Source: Salipiger thiooxidans
GTDB lineage: Bacteria > Pseudomonadota > Alphaproteobacteria > Rhodobacterales > Rhodobacteraceae
DNA length: 64,000 nt
NCBI RefSeq assembly: GCF_900102075.1
Contig: NZ_FNAV01000007.1
Span: 229,974-293,973 of the forward strand
Direction: 5' to 3'
Shown here: positions 1 to 8,537 of the stretch, piece by piece
Layout of the letters: every line of letters begins with the position of its first letter
How positions within the stretch are numbered: position 1 is the stretch's first letter
Made by a program: the position numbers and the translations under genes
The notes under the pieces: model-generated
Told to the model about the DNA's origin: nothing
The model's database searches: none
The model's input: only the letters and a program-made list of their open reading frames with translations

Positions 1-2
1 CG

Positions 3-185
3 CTCGACGCGCAGGTGCGGGAGTCGCAGCGCAGCGAGGTCCGGGCGCTGCAGCGCAAGGCCGGGGTGGGGGCGATCATGGTCACCCACGACCGCGGTGA
101 GGCCGAGGCGCTGGCCGACCGCATCGCCATCATGGACCACGGCCGTATCCTGTGCATCGACCGGCCCGCCGCCGCTGCGGCCTAG
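3..185 (+). CDS. ABC transporter ATP-binding protein, C-terminal fragment cut by window edge
   Basis: Only the last 60 codons are visible. They hold a D-loop (LDAQ), the switch histidine (VTHD) and the typical [11 protein letters not shown] stretch that follows the H-loop, so this is the end of an ABC ATPase nucleotide-binding domain of the PotA/FbpC/ThiQ type. Translation stops shortly after this stretch with an alanine run, so there is no room for the TOBE domain usual in PotA/MalK-type ATPases; it is either a short ThiQ-like ATPase or a truncated copy. It converges on the yehW-like permease and the two ends overlap by 4 bp. The substrate cannot be told from this fragment. Confidence 0.75.
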   Translation, partial: LDAQVRESQRSEVRALQRKAGVGAIMVTHDRGEAEALADRIAIMDHGRILCIDRPAAAAA

Positions 186-925
186 CGCCGTCCGGCGCCC
201 GGTCGGGGCGGCGAGAGCCGGCGTTCGAGCTGCACCAGCCCGTCGTGCAGCAGCACCGCGAAGAGCCCGACCACGAGCCCGCCCTGCACCACGAAGGCGG
301 TGTTGCTGGTGAGCAGGCCCGCGATGATGACCTCGCCAAGGGTGCGGGCGGCGACCGTGGAGCCGATGGTGGCCGTCCCCAGCGCGATCACCACCGAGAG
401 GCGCACTCCGGCAAGGATCACCGGCAGTGCCAGCGGCAGCTCGACCAGCCGCAGCCGCTGCCACCGTCCCATGCCGATGCCGCGCGCCGCCTCGAGCGTG
501 GCGGGCGGTAGGTTGCCGAGCCCGGTCATGGCGTTCTCGAAGACCGGCAGCAGCCCGTAAAGGAACAGCGCCAGCAGGGTCGGACCCGCGCCGAAGCCCA
601 TCATCGGCACGGCAAGTGCCAGCACCGCCACTGGCGGAAAGGTCTGGCCGAGGTTGGTGACGCTGCGGGCCAGCGGACGGAACGAGGCGCCGAAGGGCCG
701 CGTCACCAGCACCGCCAGCGTCACCGCGACCACGGTCGCCGCCAGCGAGGCAACGGCAACGAGGCCGAGATGGCTCAGCGAGAGCGACAGCAGCGAGGCG
801 CGGTCGTAGATCACCGGCCCGCCCTCGGGCGCGAGCGGCGCCAGCAGCGGCGCGACCCAGCCCGGCGCCAGCACGAGCACCAGCAGCACCGCGACCAACC
901 CCGCCCGCAGCAGCCCGCCGATCAC
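182..925 (-). CDS. yehW: Osmoprotectant ABC transporter permease (YehW/OpuCB type)
   Basis: A 247-residue inner-membrane permease that is the last gene of a four-gene importer. Hydrophobic segments lie at about 5-30, 52-75, 95-130 and 155-235. The EAA-like loop [20 protein letters not shown] (about 144-163), which docks onto the ATPase, is clear. The gene order binding protein, permease, ATPase, permease matches E. coli yehZYXW (osmF-yehYXW). The start overlaps the ATPase stop by 4 bp, indicating translational coupling. The family imports glycine betaine or related osmolytes; in E. coli the affinity is low. Exact substrate is inferred only. Confidence 0.88.
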   Translation of the reverse strand: MIGGLLRAGLVAVLLVLVLAPGWVAPLLAPLAPEGGPVIYDRASLLSLSLSHLGLVAVASLAATVVAVTLAVLVTRPFGASFRPLARSVTNLGQTFPPVAVLALAVPMMGFGAGPTLLALFLYGLLPVFENAMTGLGNLPPATLEAARGIGMGRWQRLRLVELPLALPVILAGVRLSVVIALGTATIGSTVAARTLGEVIIAGLLTSNTAFVVQGGLVVGLFAVLLHDGLVQLERRLSPPRPGAGRR

Positions 926-1854
926 ACCAGCTCTCCCCGCCGGCGGATGGCGTCGAGCGTCACGCGGCCTGGCGCGCCGTCGTCTGTCGTCACCGCGACC
1001 GCCTCGCGGCCCGAGGCGAGGCAGGCCGACAGCGCGTCGCGCAGGCTGGAACCGGCGGGCAGCGCCTCACCCTCGGCGGGGCCGGGCTCGGCGATCTCGG
1101 CGGCAGGGATCAGCGACAACAGGCGTAGCGGCCGGTCGGCCTCGCCCACCATATCGGCCACGAAGCCGGTCGCGGGGCGCGCGATGATCTCGGCCGGTGT
1201 GCCGAGCTGCACAAGCCGGCCCGCGTCCATCACGGCGATGCGGTCGGCCAGCCGGATGGCCTCGTCCATGTCGTGGGTCACCAGCAGGATGGTCGAGCCG
1301 AGCGCGCGCTGGATGCGCCGCAGGTCCTCCTGCGCGCGGGCGCGGATGATCGGATCGAGCGCGCCGAAGGGCTCGTCCATCAGCAGCAGGTCCGGCCGCG
1401 ATGCCAGCGCCCGCGCCACGCCCACCCGCTGCTGCTGCCCGCCAGACAGATCCGCCGGGTAGCGGTCGCGGAAGGCCTCGGGCTCCATCGAGAACAGCGT
1501 CAGCAGCTCGTCGACCCGCGACCGGATCTTCTCGCGCGGCCAGCCGAGCAGCTCGGGCACCGCGCCGATGTTGCGCGCGACCGTGTGATGCGGGAAGAGC
1601 CCGTGGCCCTGGATCGCGTAGCCGATGCGGCGCCGCAGCAGGTGGGGGGCGATGGCCTCGGTGCTCTCGCCGTTGATGCGGACCTCGCCCGAGGTCGGCT
1701 CGACCAGCCGGTTGATCATCCGCAGCAGCGTCGTCTTGCCCGAGCCGGAGGTGCCGACGATGGCGGTGATCGTGCCGGTCTCGGCGGTCATCGAGACCGC
1801 GTCGACCGCGGTGGTGCTGCCGTAGACCTTGGTGATGCGGTCGATCTCGATCAT
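922..1854 (-). CDS. yehX: Osmoprotectant ABC transporter ATP-binding protein (YehX/OpuCA type)
   Basis: A 310-residue ATPase energising the osmoprotectant importer. Walker A is GTSGSGKTT (about 34-42), the Q-loop follows at IQGHGLFP, the ABC signature is LSGGQQQRV, Walker B is LLLMDEP and the H-loop is VTHDMDEA. After residue about 240 there is a short tail with weak resemblance to a single CBS-type regulatory half rather than the two CBS modules of OpuA-type ATPases. It overlaps both neighbouring permease genes by 4 bp, so the three are one translationally coupled unit. Confidence 0.9.
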   Translation of the reverse strand: MIEIDRITKVYGSTTAVDAVSMTAETGTITAIVGTSGSGKTTLLRMINRLVEPTSGEVRINGESTEAIAPHLLRRRIGYAIQGHGLFPHHTVARNIGAVPELLGWPREKIRSRVDELLTLFSMEPEAFRDRYPADLSGGQQQRVGVARALASRPDLLLMDEPFGALDPIIRARAQEDLRRIQRALGSTILLVTHDMDEAIRLADRIAVMDAGRLVQLGTPAEIIARPATGFVADMVGEADRPLRLLSLIPAAEIAEPGPAEGEALPAGSSLRDALSACLASGREAVAVTTDDGAPGRVTLDAIRRRGELV

Positions 1855-3029
1855 GCCGCGGTCCTTTCCGTGCTGTCCCTGCGGGCGACGTCGACGAGGA
1901 TGTCCATCACGATGGCCGCCACCATGGCCAGCAGCACCGTCGGCAGGGCGCCGAGCAGGATCAGGTCCGTCGCCGTCTGGTTCAACCCCTGGAAGACGAA
2001 GCTGCCGTAGCCGCCTCCGCCGATGAGGCCCGCGATGACCGCGAGACCGATGTTCTGCACGAGCACGATGCGCAGCCCCGCCAGCAGCACCGGGAGCCCC
2101 AGCGGAAGCTCGACCCTCAGCAGCCGCTGCCAGCCGGTCATGCCCATGCCGCGCGCCGCCTCACGCACCGGGGCGGGCACGGAGTCGAGGCCTGCCACGG
2201 TGTTTCCCACCACCGGCAGCAGCGAATAGAGCACCAGGGCGATGAAGGCGGGGGCAAAGCCGATGCCCGCGATGCCGATGGTCTGCGCCGCGGGCCACGT
2301 GGCGGCGATCCACGACAAGAGCGGGATCATGATGCCGAACATGGCGAGCGAAGGGATGGTCTGCAGGAAGCTGAGCATCGGCAGCAGGCTGCCGCGCAAC
2401 GCCGCCTGACGGTGACAGAGGATGCCGAGCGGAAACCCGATCAGCGCCGCGGCCCCGAGCGAGCCGAGGGCCAGCTCGAGATGCCGGAGCGTCGCGCGCC
2501 AGAAGGCATCGGCGCGCCCGGCGAACTCCTGCGCGACCGAGAGGTCCGAGAGCGCGCCCGACGAGAGCAGCGCGGCGAGCAACCCGAGCGCGCCCGCCAG
2601 CAGCCCCGCGCGCAGGATCGGCCCGGGTGCGAGCTGTGCCAGCGCGTCGGCCATCAGCAGCAGGAACACCGACAAGAGCCCCCAGAACCCCGCCGCCGGA
2701 GACACCCGCGCATAGGTCCCGGCCTCGGCCAGTAGCGAAGGCGCACCGACCGCAAGCAGGCCGGTGGCGCCGCCGAGCCCCAGCAGCGCGCCGCCGAGCC
2801 GGAGCTTCGGCAGCGCCGCGGGCAGGCCCATGACGAGCCCCGCGATCATGCAGCCAAGCGCGGGCAGCGACTGCGCAACGGGCGCCACGGCCCAGGCTGC
2901 GACGCCCTCACCGGCGACGATGCGGTTCGCCGCCAGTGTCATGTAGGGGACGGCCAGCAGCGCGAGTCCCAGGACGGCGAAGACCAGCCCGGGCGCCGAG
3001 AGCGCGGCTTCGGTGCGGCGTGCGATCAG
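1851..3029 (-). CDS. yehY: Osmoprotectant ABC transporter permease with N-terminal extension (YehY type), probable CTG start
   Basis: A large permease like E. coli YehY (about 385 residues), with N-terminal hydrophobic segments not found in OpuCB-type permeases and a C-terminal permease core with an EAARGMGMTGWQRLLRVELP coupling loop. An internal ATG at 2942 would give 363 residues but would delete the first membrane helix. The frame stays open to a CTG at 3029 that overlaps the osmF stop as CTGA, the same arrangement as the ATGA junctions elsewhere in this operon. From there the protein is 392 residues and begins LIARRTEAAL, aligning with YehY's first helix and the conserved NRIVAGEG. The CTG start is an inference; no ATG, GTG or TTG fits better. 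Confidence 0.82.
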   Translation of the reverse strand: MIARRTEAALSAPGLVFAVLGLALLAVPYMTLAANRIVAGEGVAAWAVAPVAQSLPALGCMIAGLVMGLPAALPKLRLGGALLGLGGATGLLAVGAPSLLAEAGTYARVSPAAGFWGLLSVFLLLMADALAQLAPGPILRAGLLAGALGLLAALLSSGALSDLSVAQEFAGRADAFWRATLRHLELALGSLGAAALIGFPLGILCHRQAALRGSLLPMLSFLQTIPSLAMFGIMIPLLSWIAATWPAAQTIGIAGIGFAPAFIALVLYSLLPVVGNTVAGLDSVPAPVREAARGMGMTGWQRLLRVELPLGLPVLLAGLRIVLVQNIGLAVIAGLIGGGGYGSFVFQGLNQTATDLILLGALPTVLLAMVAAIVMDILVDVARRDSTERTAA

Positions 3030-3919
3030 TCCAGAACTCCGACAGAGGTGAGATACTCGCGGGCCACCGCCTCGGCCGGCTCGCCGCCGACCTGGATGCG
3101 GCCGTTGAGCTCCTGCAGGGTCTCCATGTCGAGCCCCTCGAAGATCGGGTTCAGGACCTCGGGGATGGAGGGGTATTCCTCGAGCACCGCGTTGCGGACG
3201 ATCGGTGTCGGCTCGTAGACCGGCTGCACCCCCTTGTCGTCGGTCATGACCTTGAGCCCGGTCGCGCCGACGCCGCCGTCGGTGCCGTAGACCATCGCGG
3301 CGTTCACCCCCGAGGTGCCCCGCGCCGCCGCCTGGATCGTCGCGGCGGTGTCGCCGCCCGAGAGGATCACGGTCTGGTCCTGGGTGAGCTCGAAGCCATA
3401 GGTCGTCTCCATCGCCGGCAGCACCGCGGGCGAGGACACGAACTCGGTCGAGGCGGCGAGCTTGATGTCGCCGCCGCCGGCGATCCAGGCCCCGAAGTCG
3501 GACATGGTCGCAAGCCCGTTCTCCTCGGCGACCGGACCGGTCACCGCGATGGCCCAGGTGTTGTTGGCGGGCGCCGAGGACAGCCAGGTGATCTCGTTCT
3601 GCACGTCGAGCTCGGCCGCGCGCTCATGGGCGGCGACGGCGTCCTTCCAGACGTCGCTGTCGGCCTCGTTGAAGAAGAACGCGGCGTTGCCGGTGTATTC
3701 GGGATAGATGTCGATCTGACCGGCGAGGATGGCCTCGCGCACCACCTGCGTGCCGCCCAGCTGCAGTCGCCGTTCCACCGGCAGGCCCGCGTCCTCGAGC
3801 GACAGCGCGATGATGTTGCCGAGCAGGCCTCCCTCGGTGTCGATCTTCGAGGAGACGGTGATGTCGGCATGGGCTGCGGTGGCCATGACGGCGCTGGCGG
3901 CAAGGATCTGGAGCTTCAT
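3026..3919 (-). CDS. osmF: Osmoprotectant-binding protein (OsmF/YehZ type)
   Basis: A 297-residue periplasmic binding protein with a short signal peptide (MKLQILAASAVMATAAHA). The sequence after it, starting DITVSSKIDTEGGLLGNIIA, is typical of OpuAC/OsmF-type glycine betaine and choline binding folds. I chose the ATG at 3919 because an AGAGGAAGG ribosome site sits about 8 nt upstream and the signal peptide begins there; the frame is open further upstream but has no signal. It is the first gene of the four-gene importer. About 270 bp of non-coding sequence separates it from the next gene and should hold the promoter. Confidence 0.9.
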   Translation of the reverse strand: MKLQILAASAVMATAAHADITVSSKIDTEGGLLGNIIALSLEDAGLPVERRLQLGGTQVVREAILAGQIDIYPEYTGNAAFFFNEADSDVWKDAVAAHERAAELDVQNEITWLSSAPANNTWAIAVTGPVAEENGLATMSDFGAWIAGGGDIKLAASTEFVSSPAVLPAMETTYGFELTQDQTVILSGGDTAATIQAAARGTSGVNAAMVYGTDGGVGATGLKVMTDDKGVQPVYEPTPIVRNAVLEEYPSIPEVLNPIFEGLDMETLQELNGRIQVGGEPAEAVAREYLTSVGVLD

Positions 3920-4193
3920 GGGATCTGGGCCTTCCTCTGGAGGGGTTTTCGTCTTCGCCGTTGTGGCCTCCAAGGTAGCCTGTAATCTCGTTCCGGAAAG
4001 GGTTTTGTCGGTTCGGGTCGTGGTGCCGGCTCCGCGGGTGCTGTCCTGTCGCCAGTCCTGCAGATCGTGCGAGCCTGCCAGGGTCGGGTCGGGTCGGAGC
4101 GGGGCGCCGGCGCCGGTCGGGCGCGCGGGTCGGGACTGTCTGGCGCACAGCGGCGCGGTCGGTCCTGGCCACGGTGTCCGCCGTGGCGGGCGC

Positions 4194-4835
4194 TCAGACC
4201 GCCTGCAGCAGGCCGGTCTCGAGCGCGAACCAGACGAGCTGGGCGTCGGTCTCCATGCCGAGGATGCTCTTGATCTGGTAGTGGTTGTTGCGCACCGTCT
4301 TCTGGCTGATCGCCAGCTCCTCGGCGATGCGCTCGGCCGGCCAGCCACGGGCCAGCAGGCAGAGGATCTCGGTCTGGCGCGGGCTGAGATCCGAGAGGCC
4401 GGTGCCCATGCCCGAGATGCGGTCGCGGGCGATGGCCTCGATCACGTCCGGAGAGATCACCGTGCGGCCGTGCAGCGCGCCGAAGATCGCCTCGATCAGG
4501 GTCTTGGGGTCGCTCGACTTGGTGATGTAGCTGGTGGCGCCCGCCTTGATGGCCTTGAGCGCGAAGGCGGCGCTCAGGTGCATGGTGAAGACCACGATCC
4601 GGGCGCTGTCGTCGTATTGCCGGATGTGGCGCACGGCCTCGACGCCGCTGGCGCCGGGCAGGGTGACGTCCATCACCACCACGTCGGGTTGCAGGTCGCG
4701 GAACTGCGCATAGGCGCTGCGGGCGTCCTCGGCCTCGCCGACGATCTTCAGACCCGGCTGCAGATCGATGAGCCGCCGGTAGCCCTCGCGCACCACCGGG
4801 TGGTCGTCGACGATGATGACGCTGTACTCCTTCAT
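4194..4835 (-). CDS. LuxR/NarL-family response regulator (MxaX-like)
   Basis: A 213-residue response regulator: receiver domain (1-120) with phosphoacceptor D56 (VVMDVTLPG), acidic pair D10/D11, T84 and K106, then a LuxR-type helix-turn-helix (about 145-210, LSPRQTEILCLLARG). It is coupled to the histidine kinase by an ATGA overlap. The pair lies divergent to a moxR operon, the same arrangement as mxaYX near the mxa (methanol dehydrogenase) genes of Paracoccus denitrificans. It could therefore control the moxR operon and a C1 or alcohol oxidation regulon; that is inferred from context. Confidence 0.88.
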   Translation of the reverse strand: MKEYSVIIVDDHPVVREGYRRLIDLQPGLKIVGEAEDARSAYAQFRDLQPDVVVMDVTLPGASGVEAVRHIRQYDDSARIVVFTMHLSAAFALKAIKAGATSYITKSSDPKTLIEAIFGALHGRTVISPDVIEAIARDRISGMGTGLSDLSPRQTEILCLLARGWPAERIAEELAISQKTVRNNHYQIKSILGMETDAQLVWFALETGLLQAV

Positions 4836-6169
4836 GCCGCGCAGCGCCGCCGCGCGTCGGGCAGGGTCACGCGGATGCGCACGCCCCGGCCGGTGTCCTG
4901 CAGGCGCAGCGTCCCGCCCATGGCCTCGGTCCGCTCGGACATCCCCAGCAGCCCGTGCCCCGGCGCGCCGTCCTCCGCCCGCCCGCCGCCGTCGTCCTCG
5001 ACGGTGAGCGCGATGCCGTCGCCCTCGGGGTGCAGCGTCACGTCCACCTGCGAGGGAGCGCCGTGGCGCATGGCGTTGGTCACGCATTCCTGCACGATGC
5101 GGTAGAGATCCAGCAGCACCGCGCCGCTCATCTCCGCCTCGTCGAGCGTGCTGTCGAGGGTCAGCCGGGCGCTGCTCTGGGCCTGCCAGCCCGAGAGCAT
5201 CCCGCGCAGGCTTGCAATCAGCCCCACCTCGTCGAGATCCGGCGGACGCAGCCGGGCGAAGGCGCCGCGCAGGCAGGTCATCATGGCGCGGATGTTGGCG
5301 CCGATGGCGTCCGCATCCCGCGCCAGACCCGGGCTCCCCGGCGGCGCGGCGAGGCGGATCGAGGCCGCGAGCGCCGCGGTCGCGGTCAGCATCTGGCCGA
5401 ACTCGTCGTGCAGGTCGCGGGCGAGCTGCCGGCGCTCCACGTCCTCGACCTCGATCAGGCGGCGGGTCAGGGCCCGGCGCGCCTCGGTGCCTGTGCGGAG
5501 CTGTTGCGCGAGCCGGTTGACCGCGTTGGCGATGAGCCGGAACTCCGCCGCGCCCGAGGCCGTCACCCGCGTGTCGAGATCGCCCTTGCTCAGCCGGTCG
5601 AGCCCGCGGACGATGCCGTCTACCGGCTTCAGCCGCGAATAGATCGCGATGGTCCCCAGCAGAAGCACCCCCGCGGCCATGCCCACCGTCTGCCAGAGCG
5701 CCAGCCGCACCCGCTGCCAGGCAAGCGTCGCGGCGGCGACCGGGTCGAAGCTCACCTCGATGCCGTAGACGCCGTCATGCGAGGCGCTGCCCGCGCCCGT
5801 TGCGCGCTCGGTCTCGCCGAAGATCCGCGTGACCGCCTTGCGGAAACCCTCGGGCGCGACCGGCCCGAAGACCTTCCAGCTGGCGCAGAGGCGGCGTTCG
5901 GTGATGAGCCGCTGCTCGAAGCGGATGCAGGTGCCCGGGGCCATCAGCCCCAGCAGCTTGATCGACGTCATCTCGGCATAGAGCGGCTCACCGGCGCGGG
6001 GCTCCATGTGGTAGTTGCGCTCGAGCACGTAGCCCGCGCGCGTCAGCGTGTTGCGGGTCATGCGGTCGGCGGTCTCATAGGCCCCGGCGGCGGCGAAGCC
6101 GATGGTGATCGCCCCCGCCACCAGCGTCACCAGCCAGAGCGTCAGAACCAGTCTCAGCCTGAGACTCAT
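4832..6169 (-). CDS. Membrane sensor histidine kinase, HisKA_3 type (MxaY-like)
   Basis: A 445-residue kinase: TM1 at about 8-30, a periplasmic sensor loop of about 125 residues with two cysteines (81 and 95), TM2 at about 158-177, a HAMP linker (178-230), a HisKA_3 dimerisation domain with phosphoacceptor H254 (RDLHDEFGQ) and an HATPase domain (NAMRHGAPS, DDGGGR, GHGLLGM). The ATG at 6169 is preceded by GGGGAGGAC, an excellent ribosome site. Partner of the overlapping response regulator. The signal is unknown; the two periplasmic cysteines could form a disulfide. Confidence 0.88.
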   Translation of the reverse strand: MSLRLRLVLTLWLVTLVAGAITIGFAAAGAYETADRMTRNTLTRAGYVLERNYHMEPRAGEPLYAEMTSIKLLGLMAPGTCIRFEQRLITERRLCASWKVFGPVAPEGFRKAVTRIFGETERATGAGSASHDGVYGIEVSFDPVAAATLAWQRVRLALWQTVGMAAGVLLLGTIAIYSRLKPVDGIVRGLDRLSKGDLDTRVTASGAAEFRLIANAVNRLAQQLRTGTEARRALTRRLIEVEDVERRQLARDLHDEFGQMLTATAALAASIRLAAPPGSPGLARDADAIGANIRAMMTCLRGAFARLRPPDLDEVGLIASLRGMLSGWQAQSSARLTLDSTLDEAEMSGAVLLDLYRIVQECVTNAMRHGAPSQVDVTLHPEGDGIALTVEDDGGGRAEDGAPGHGLLGMSERTEAMGGTLRLQDTGRGVRIRVTLPDARRRCAA

Positions 6170-6227
6170 CGCAAGTCCTCCCCGGAACTTCCCCGCGTCC
6201 CGAGGATCGGGTAATCCGGCCGGTCTG

Positions 6228-6248
6228 TCTCGGGCAAATTGCCCGAGA
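6228..6248. promoter_or_regulatory. Perfect 21-bp palindrome between kinase and moxR operon
   Basis: TCTCGGGCAA and its exact reverse complement TTGCCCGAGA flank a single A. It sits in the 156-bp divergent intergenic region, about 60 bp before the kinase start and 78 bp before the moxR start. LuxR-type response regulators bind inverted repeats of this size, so it is a good candidate operator for the adjacent regulator. A second weaker dyad (GATTTC...GAAATC, 6247-6270) abuts it. Confidence 0.55.
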
Positions 6249-6325
6249 TTTCCGTATTTTCCGCGAAATCCTTTGCCTGACCGCACAGGCATGGCTTCAT
6301 GGGGCGGGCAGAACGGGAGGAACGT

Positions 6326-7303
6326 ATGGAGGATCTGTCACCCGCGGGGCCGCTGGCCGAGGCGGCGCAGCGCCTTGTCCGCAGCCTGGAGAGTGGGCTG
6401 ATCGGCCAGTCCCTGCTGGTCGAGCGGCTGGTGATCAGCCTGCTGACCGGTGGGCACGTGCTGATCGAGGGCGCGCCGGGGCTGGCCAAGACGCGCTCGG
6501 TCCGGCGGCTCTCGGACGCGGTCGAGGGCAGCTTTGCCCGCATCCAGTGCACCCCCGATCTCATGCCCTCGGACGTGACGGGGACGCAGGTCTGGCGGCA
6601 GGACAGCGGCACGATGGAGTTCCTGCACGGTCCGGTCTTCCATTCCCTCGTGCTGGTCGACGAGATCAACCGCGCGCCGCCCAAGGTGCAGTCGGCGCTG
6701 CTCGAGGCGATGGCCGAGGGGCAGGTGACCAGCGGCGGCCTAGCGCGGCCGCTGCCCGAGCCCTTCATGGTGGTGGCGACACAGAACCCGCTCGAGCAGG
6801 AGGGCACCTTCCCGCTGCCCGAGGCCCAGCTCGACCGTTTCCTGTTCCACGTCCTGCTCGACCTTCCGGACGAGCAGACCGAGCTCGCGATCCTCGACCT
6901 CGTCGAGGGCGAGCTGCGCAGCCACACCGGCCACGCCGAGCCAAGCCTTACCCACGCGACACTGGCCGCCATGAAGGAAGAGGTGGTGCAGGTGCATCTC
7001 TCGCCCGCCTTGCGGCGCTACATCGTCGCGCTGGTGATGATGACGCGCACCGGGGGCAACGGCGTCGAGGTGACCGACCGCATCCGCCACGCGGTGAGCC
7101 CGCGCGGGACGCTGTCGCTGGCCGCGGCGGCGCGGGCGCGGGCCTGGCTCAACGGCCGCGATTACGCGGTGCCCGAGGACGTAAAGGCGCTGGCCTCGGA
7201 CATCCTCTGCCACCGCATGGCGCCGACGTGGCGCGCGCAGGCGGCGGGAGAGACCTCGCGCGGGATCATGGCCGAGATCCTGTCGGCGGTGGAGCCGCTG
7301 TGA
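6326..7303 (+). CDS. moxR: MoxR-type AAA+ ATPase
   Basis: A 325-residue cytoplasmic AAA+ ATPase of the MoxR family, which act as chaperones that help assemble or activate enzyme complexes together with VWA-domain partners. Walker A is GAPGLAKT (49-56), Walker B is LVLVDE (108-113), sensor 1 is VVATQNP and the C-terminal lid domain follows. The ATG at 6326 has a GGGAGG ribosome site about 6 nt upstream; an in-frame ATG at 6299 has none. First gene of seven that overlap by 4 bp each, in an order close to mxaRSACKL of methylotrophs and to bat operons. No methanol dehydrogenase gene lies in the window. Confidence 0.9.
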   Translation: MEDLSPAGPLAEAAQRLVRSLESGLIGQSLLVERLVISLLTGGHVLIEGAPGLAKTRSVRRLSDAVEGSFARIQCTPDLMPSDVTGTQVWRQDSGTMEFLHGPVFHSLVLVDEINRAPPKVQSALLEAMAEGQVTSGGLARPLPEPFMVVATQNPLEQEGTFPLPEAQLDRFLFHVLLDLPDEQTELAILDLVEGELRSHTGHAEPSLTHATLAAMKEEVVQVHLSPALRRYIVALVMMTRTGGNGVEVTDRIRHAVSPRGTLSLAAAARARAWLNGRDYAVPEDVKALASDILCHRMAPTWRAQAAGETSRGIMAEILSAVEPL

Positions 7304-8172
7304 AAAGTGCCGCGCCGTCCGGGGCGCATCTGTCGCTCGACCGGCTGGTGGCGCTGGCCTCGGTCGCCGTGCCGATGGCGCATCACGGCCTGTCGCGGGG
7401 CAGGGTGGCCGGGCTTTCGGGCCCGCGCCGGGGCGAGGGCGGCGATCTCTACGACCTTCGGCCCTTCGTCGACGGCGACGACCGCCGCCAGATGGACCCC
7501 GCCGCCACCGCGCGCAGCGGGCGGCCGCAGCTGCGGCGCCGTCACGAGGAGGTCGAGCGCAGCCTGATGCTCGTGGTCGACATGCGCACGCCGATGCTCT
7601 GGGGCACGCGCGGGCGGTTCCGCTCGGTCGCGGCGGCGGAGGCGGCGGCGCTGGAGGGTTGGCGCTGGGTGCGCGCCAGTGGCCGCTGCGGCCTCGCGAT
7701 CCTGCGCGAGGGCGGCATGGAGTGGCTGCCCGCGCGACCGCGGGAAGCGTCGATGCTGGAGATCGCGGGCGCGCTCGCCCGCACCCATGCCGAGATCCTG
7801 GCAGAGCCCGCAAACGCAGCGCGCACGCAGGTCGGGTCCGCAGATGTGCCGCGCCCGCTGGTGGAGACGCTGCCCGGGATCGCCGCGCGCCTCGCCTCGG
7901 GCACCGCGATCCTGCTCGCCACCGGGCTCGACACGCCCGGCGAGCGCTTCGGTCCCACCGTGACCGCGCTGGCCCGGCGCAACCCGCTGGAGATCCTGCT
8001 GGTGCAGGATGCGGTCGAAACCGCGCCCCCGCCCGGCACCTTCACCGCGCGCATCGGCGCGGCCCTGTCGCGGGGTCGGTTCGGGGCCTCGCCCTCGGCG
8101 GAGATGCTGTCAGAGCACGACATTCCATTCCGTCCCGTGCGGTGCGACCAGCCGGAGGAGCTGACCGCATGA
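7300..8172 (+). CDS. DUF58 domain protein (MxaS-like)
   Basis: A 290-residue protein starting at GTG overlapping the moxR stop (GTGA). The DUF58 core is recognisable as DLYDLRPFVDGDDRRQMDPAATARSGRP-like text: the RPFxDGDDxRxxDxxxTAR pattern is the family hallmark. The second half resembles a degenerate VWA fold. DUF58 proteins almost always follow MoxR ATPases and are thought to be part of the same assembly machine. Molecular role unknown. Confidence 0.82.
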   Translation: MKSAAPSGAHLSLDRLVALASVAVPMAHHGLSRGRVAGLSGPRRGEGGDLYDLRPFVDGDDRRQMDPAATARSGRPQLRRRHEEVERSLMLVVDMRTPMLWGTRGRFRSVAAAEAAALEGWRWVRASGRCGLAILREGGMEWLPARPREASMLEIAGALARTHAEILAEPANAARTQVGSADVPRPLVETLPGIAARLASGTAILLATGLDTPGERFGPTVTALARRNPLEILLVQDAVETAPPPGTFTARIGAALSRGRFGASPSAEMLSEHDIPFRPVRCDQPEELTA

Positions 8173-8537
8173 CCCCCGAAGAGCTCGTGTCACGGCTGGC
8201 ACCGGTGCGCGTGCCCGAGGCCTTCGCCCGGTTCGGGGTGCAGGATGCGCTGGCCGTCGTGGCGCTGGGTCTGCTGGCGGGCGTACTGCTCTCGCTCGTG
8301 CTGCGCGCACTGACCCGGCCACGGCCCCGTGCCATCCACCGCGCCCGCGCCCGGATCGCGGTCTTGCAGGAGCTGTCGCCGCAGGACCGCATGGCGGGGC
8401 TCGCCCTGCTTTTGCGCGAGTTCGGCGAGGACGTCCCGCCTCAGGCCCGGGACGCCCTCTACGACCCGGCTGCCCCCGCTGATCCCGCCCCGCTCGAGGC
8501 CGCGATCCTTGTCGCTGCCCGGAGGCGGGGAGGATGA
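8169..8537 (+). CDS. Small single-pass membrane protein (DUF4381-like)
   Basis: A 122-residue protein with one membrane helix (about 24-46, ALAVVALGLLAGVLLSLVL) and a charged cytoplasmic tail containing an LxxLLREFGEDVPPQARDALY stretch typical of the small DUF4381 proteins placed between DUF58 and VWA genes in MoxR operons. Both ends overlap neighbours by 4 bp. Function unknown; probably a membrane anchor of the complex. Confidence 0.65.
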   Translation: MTPEELVSRLAPVRVPEAFARFGVQDALAVVALGLLAGVLLSLVLRALTRPRPRAIHRARARIAVLQELSPQDRMAGLALLLREFGEDVPPQARDALYDPAAPADPAPLEAAILVAARRRGG

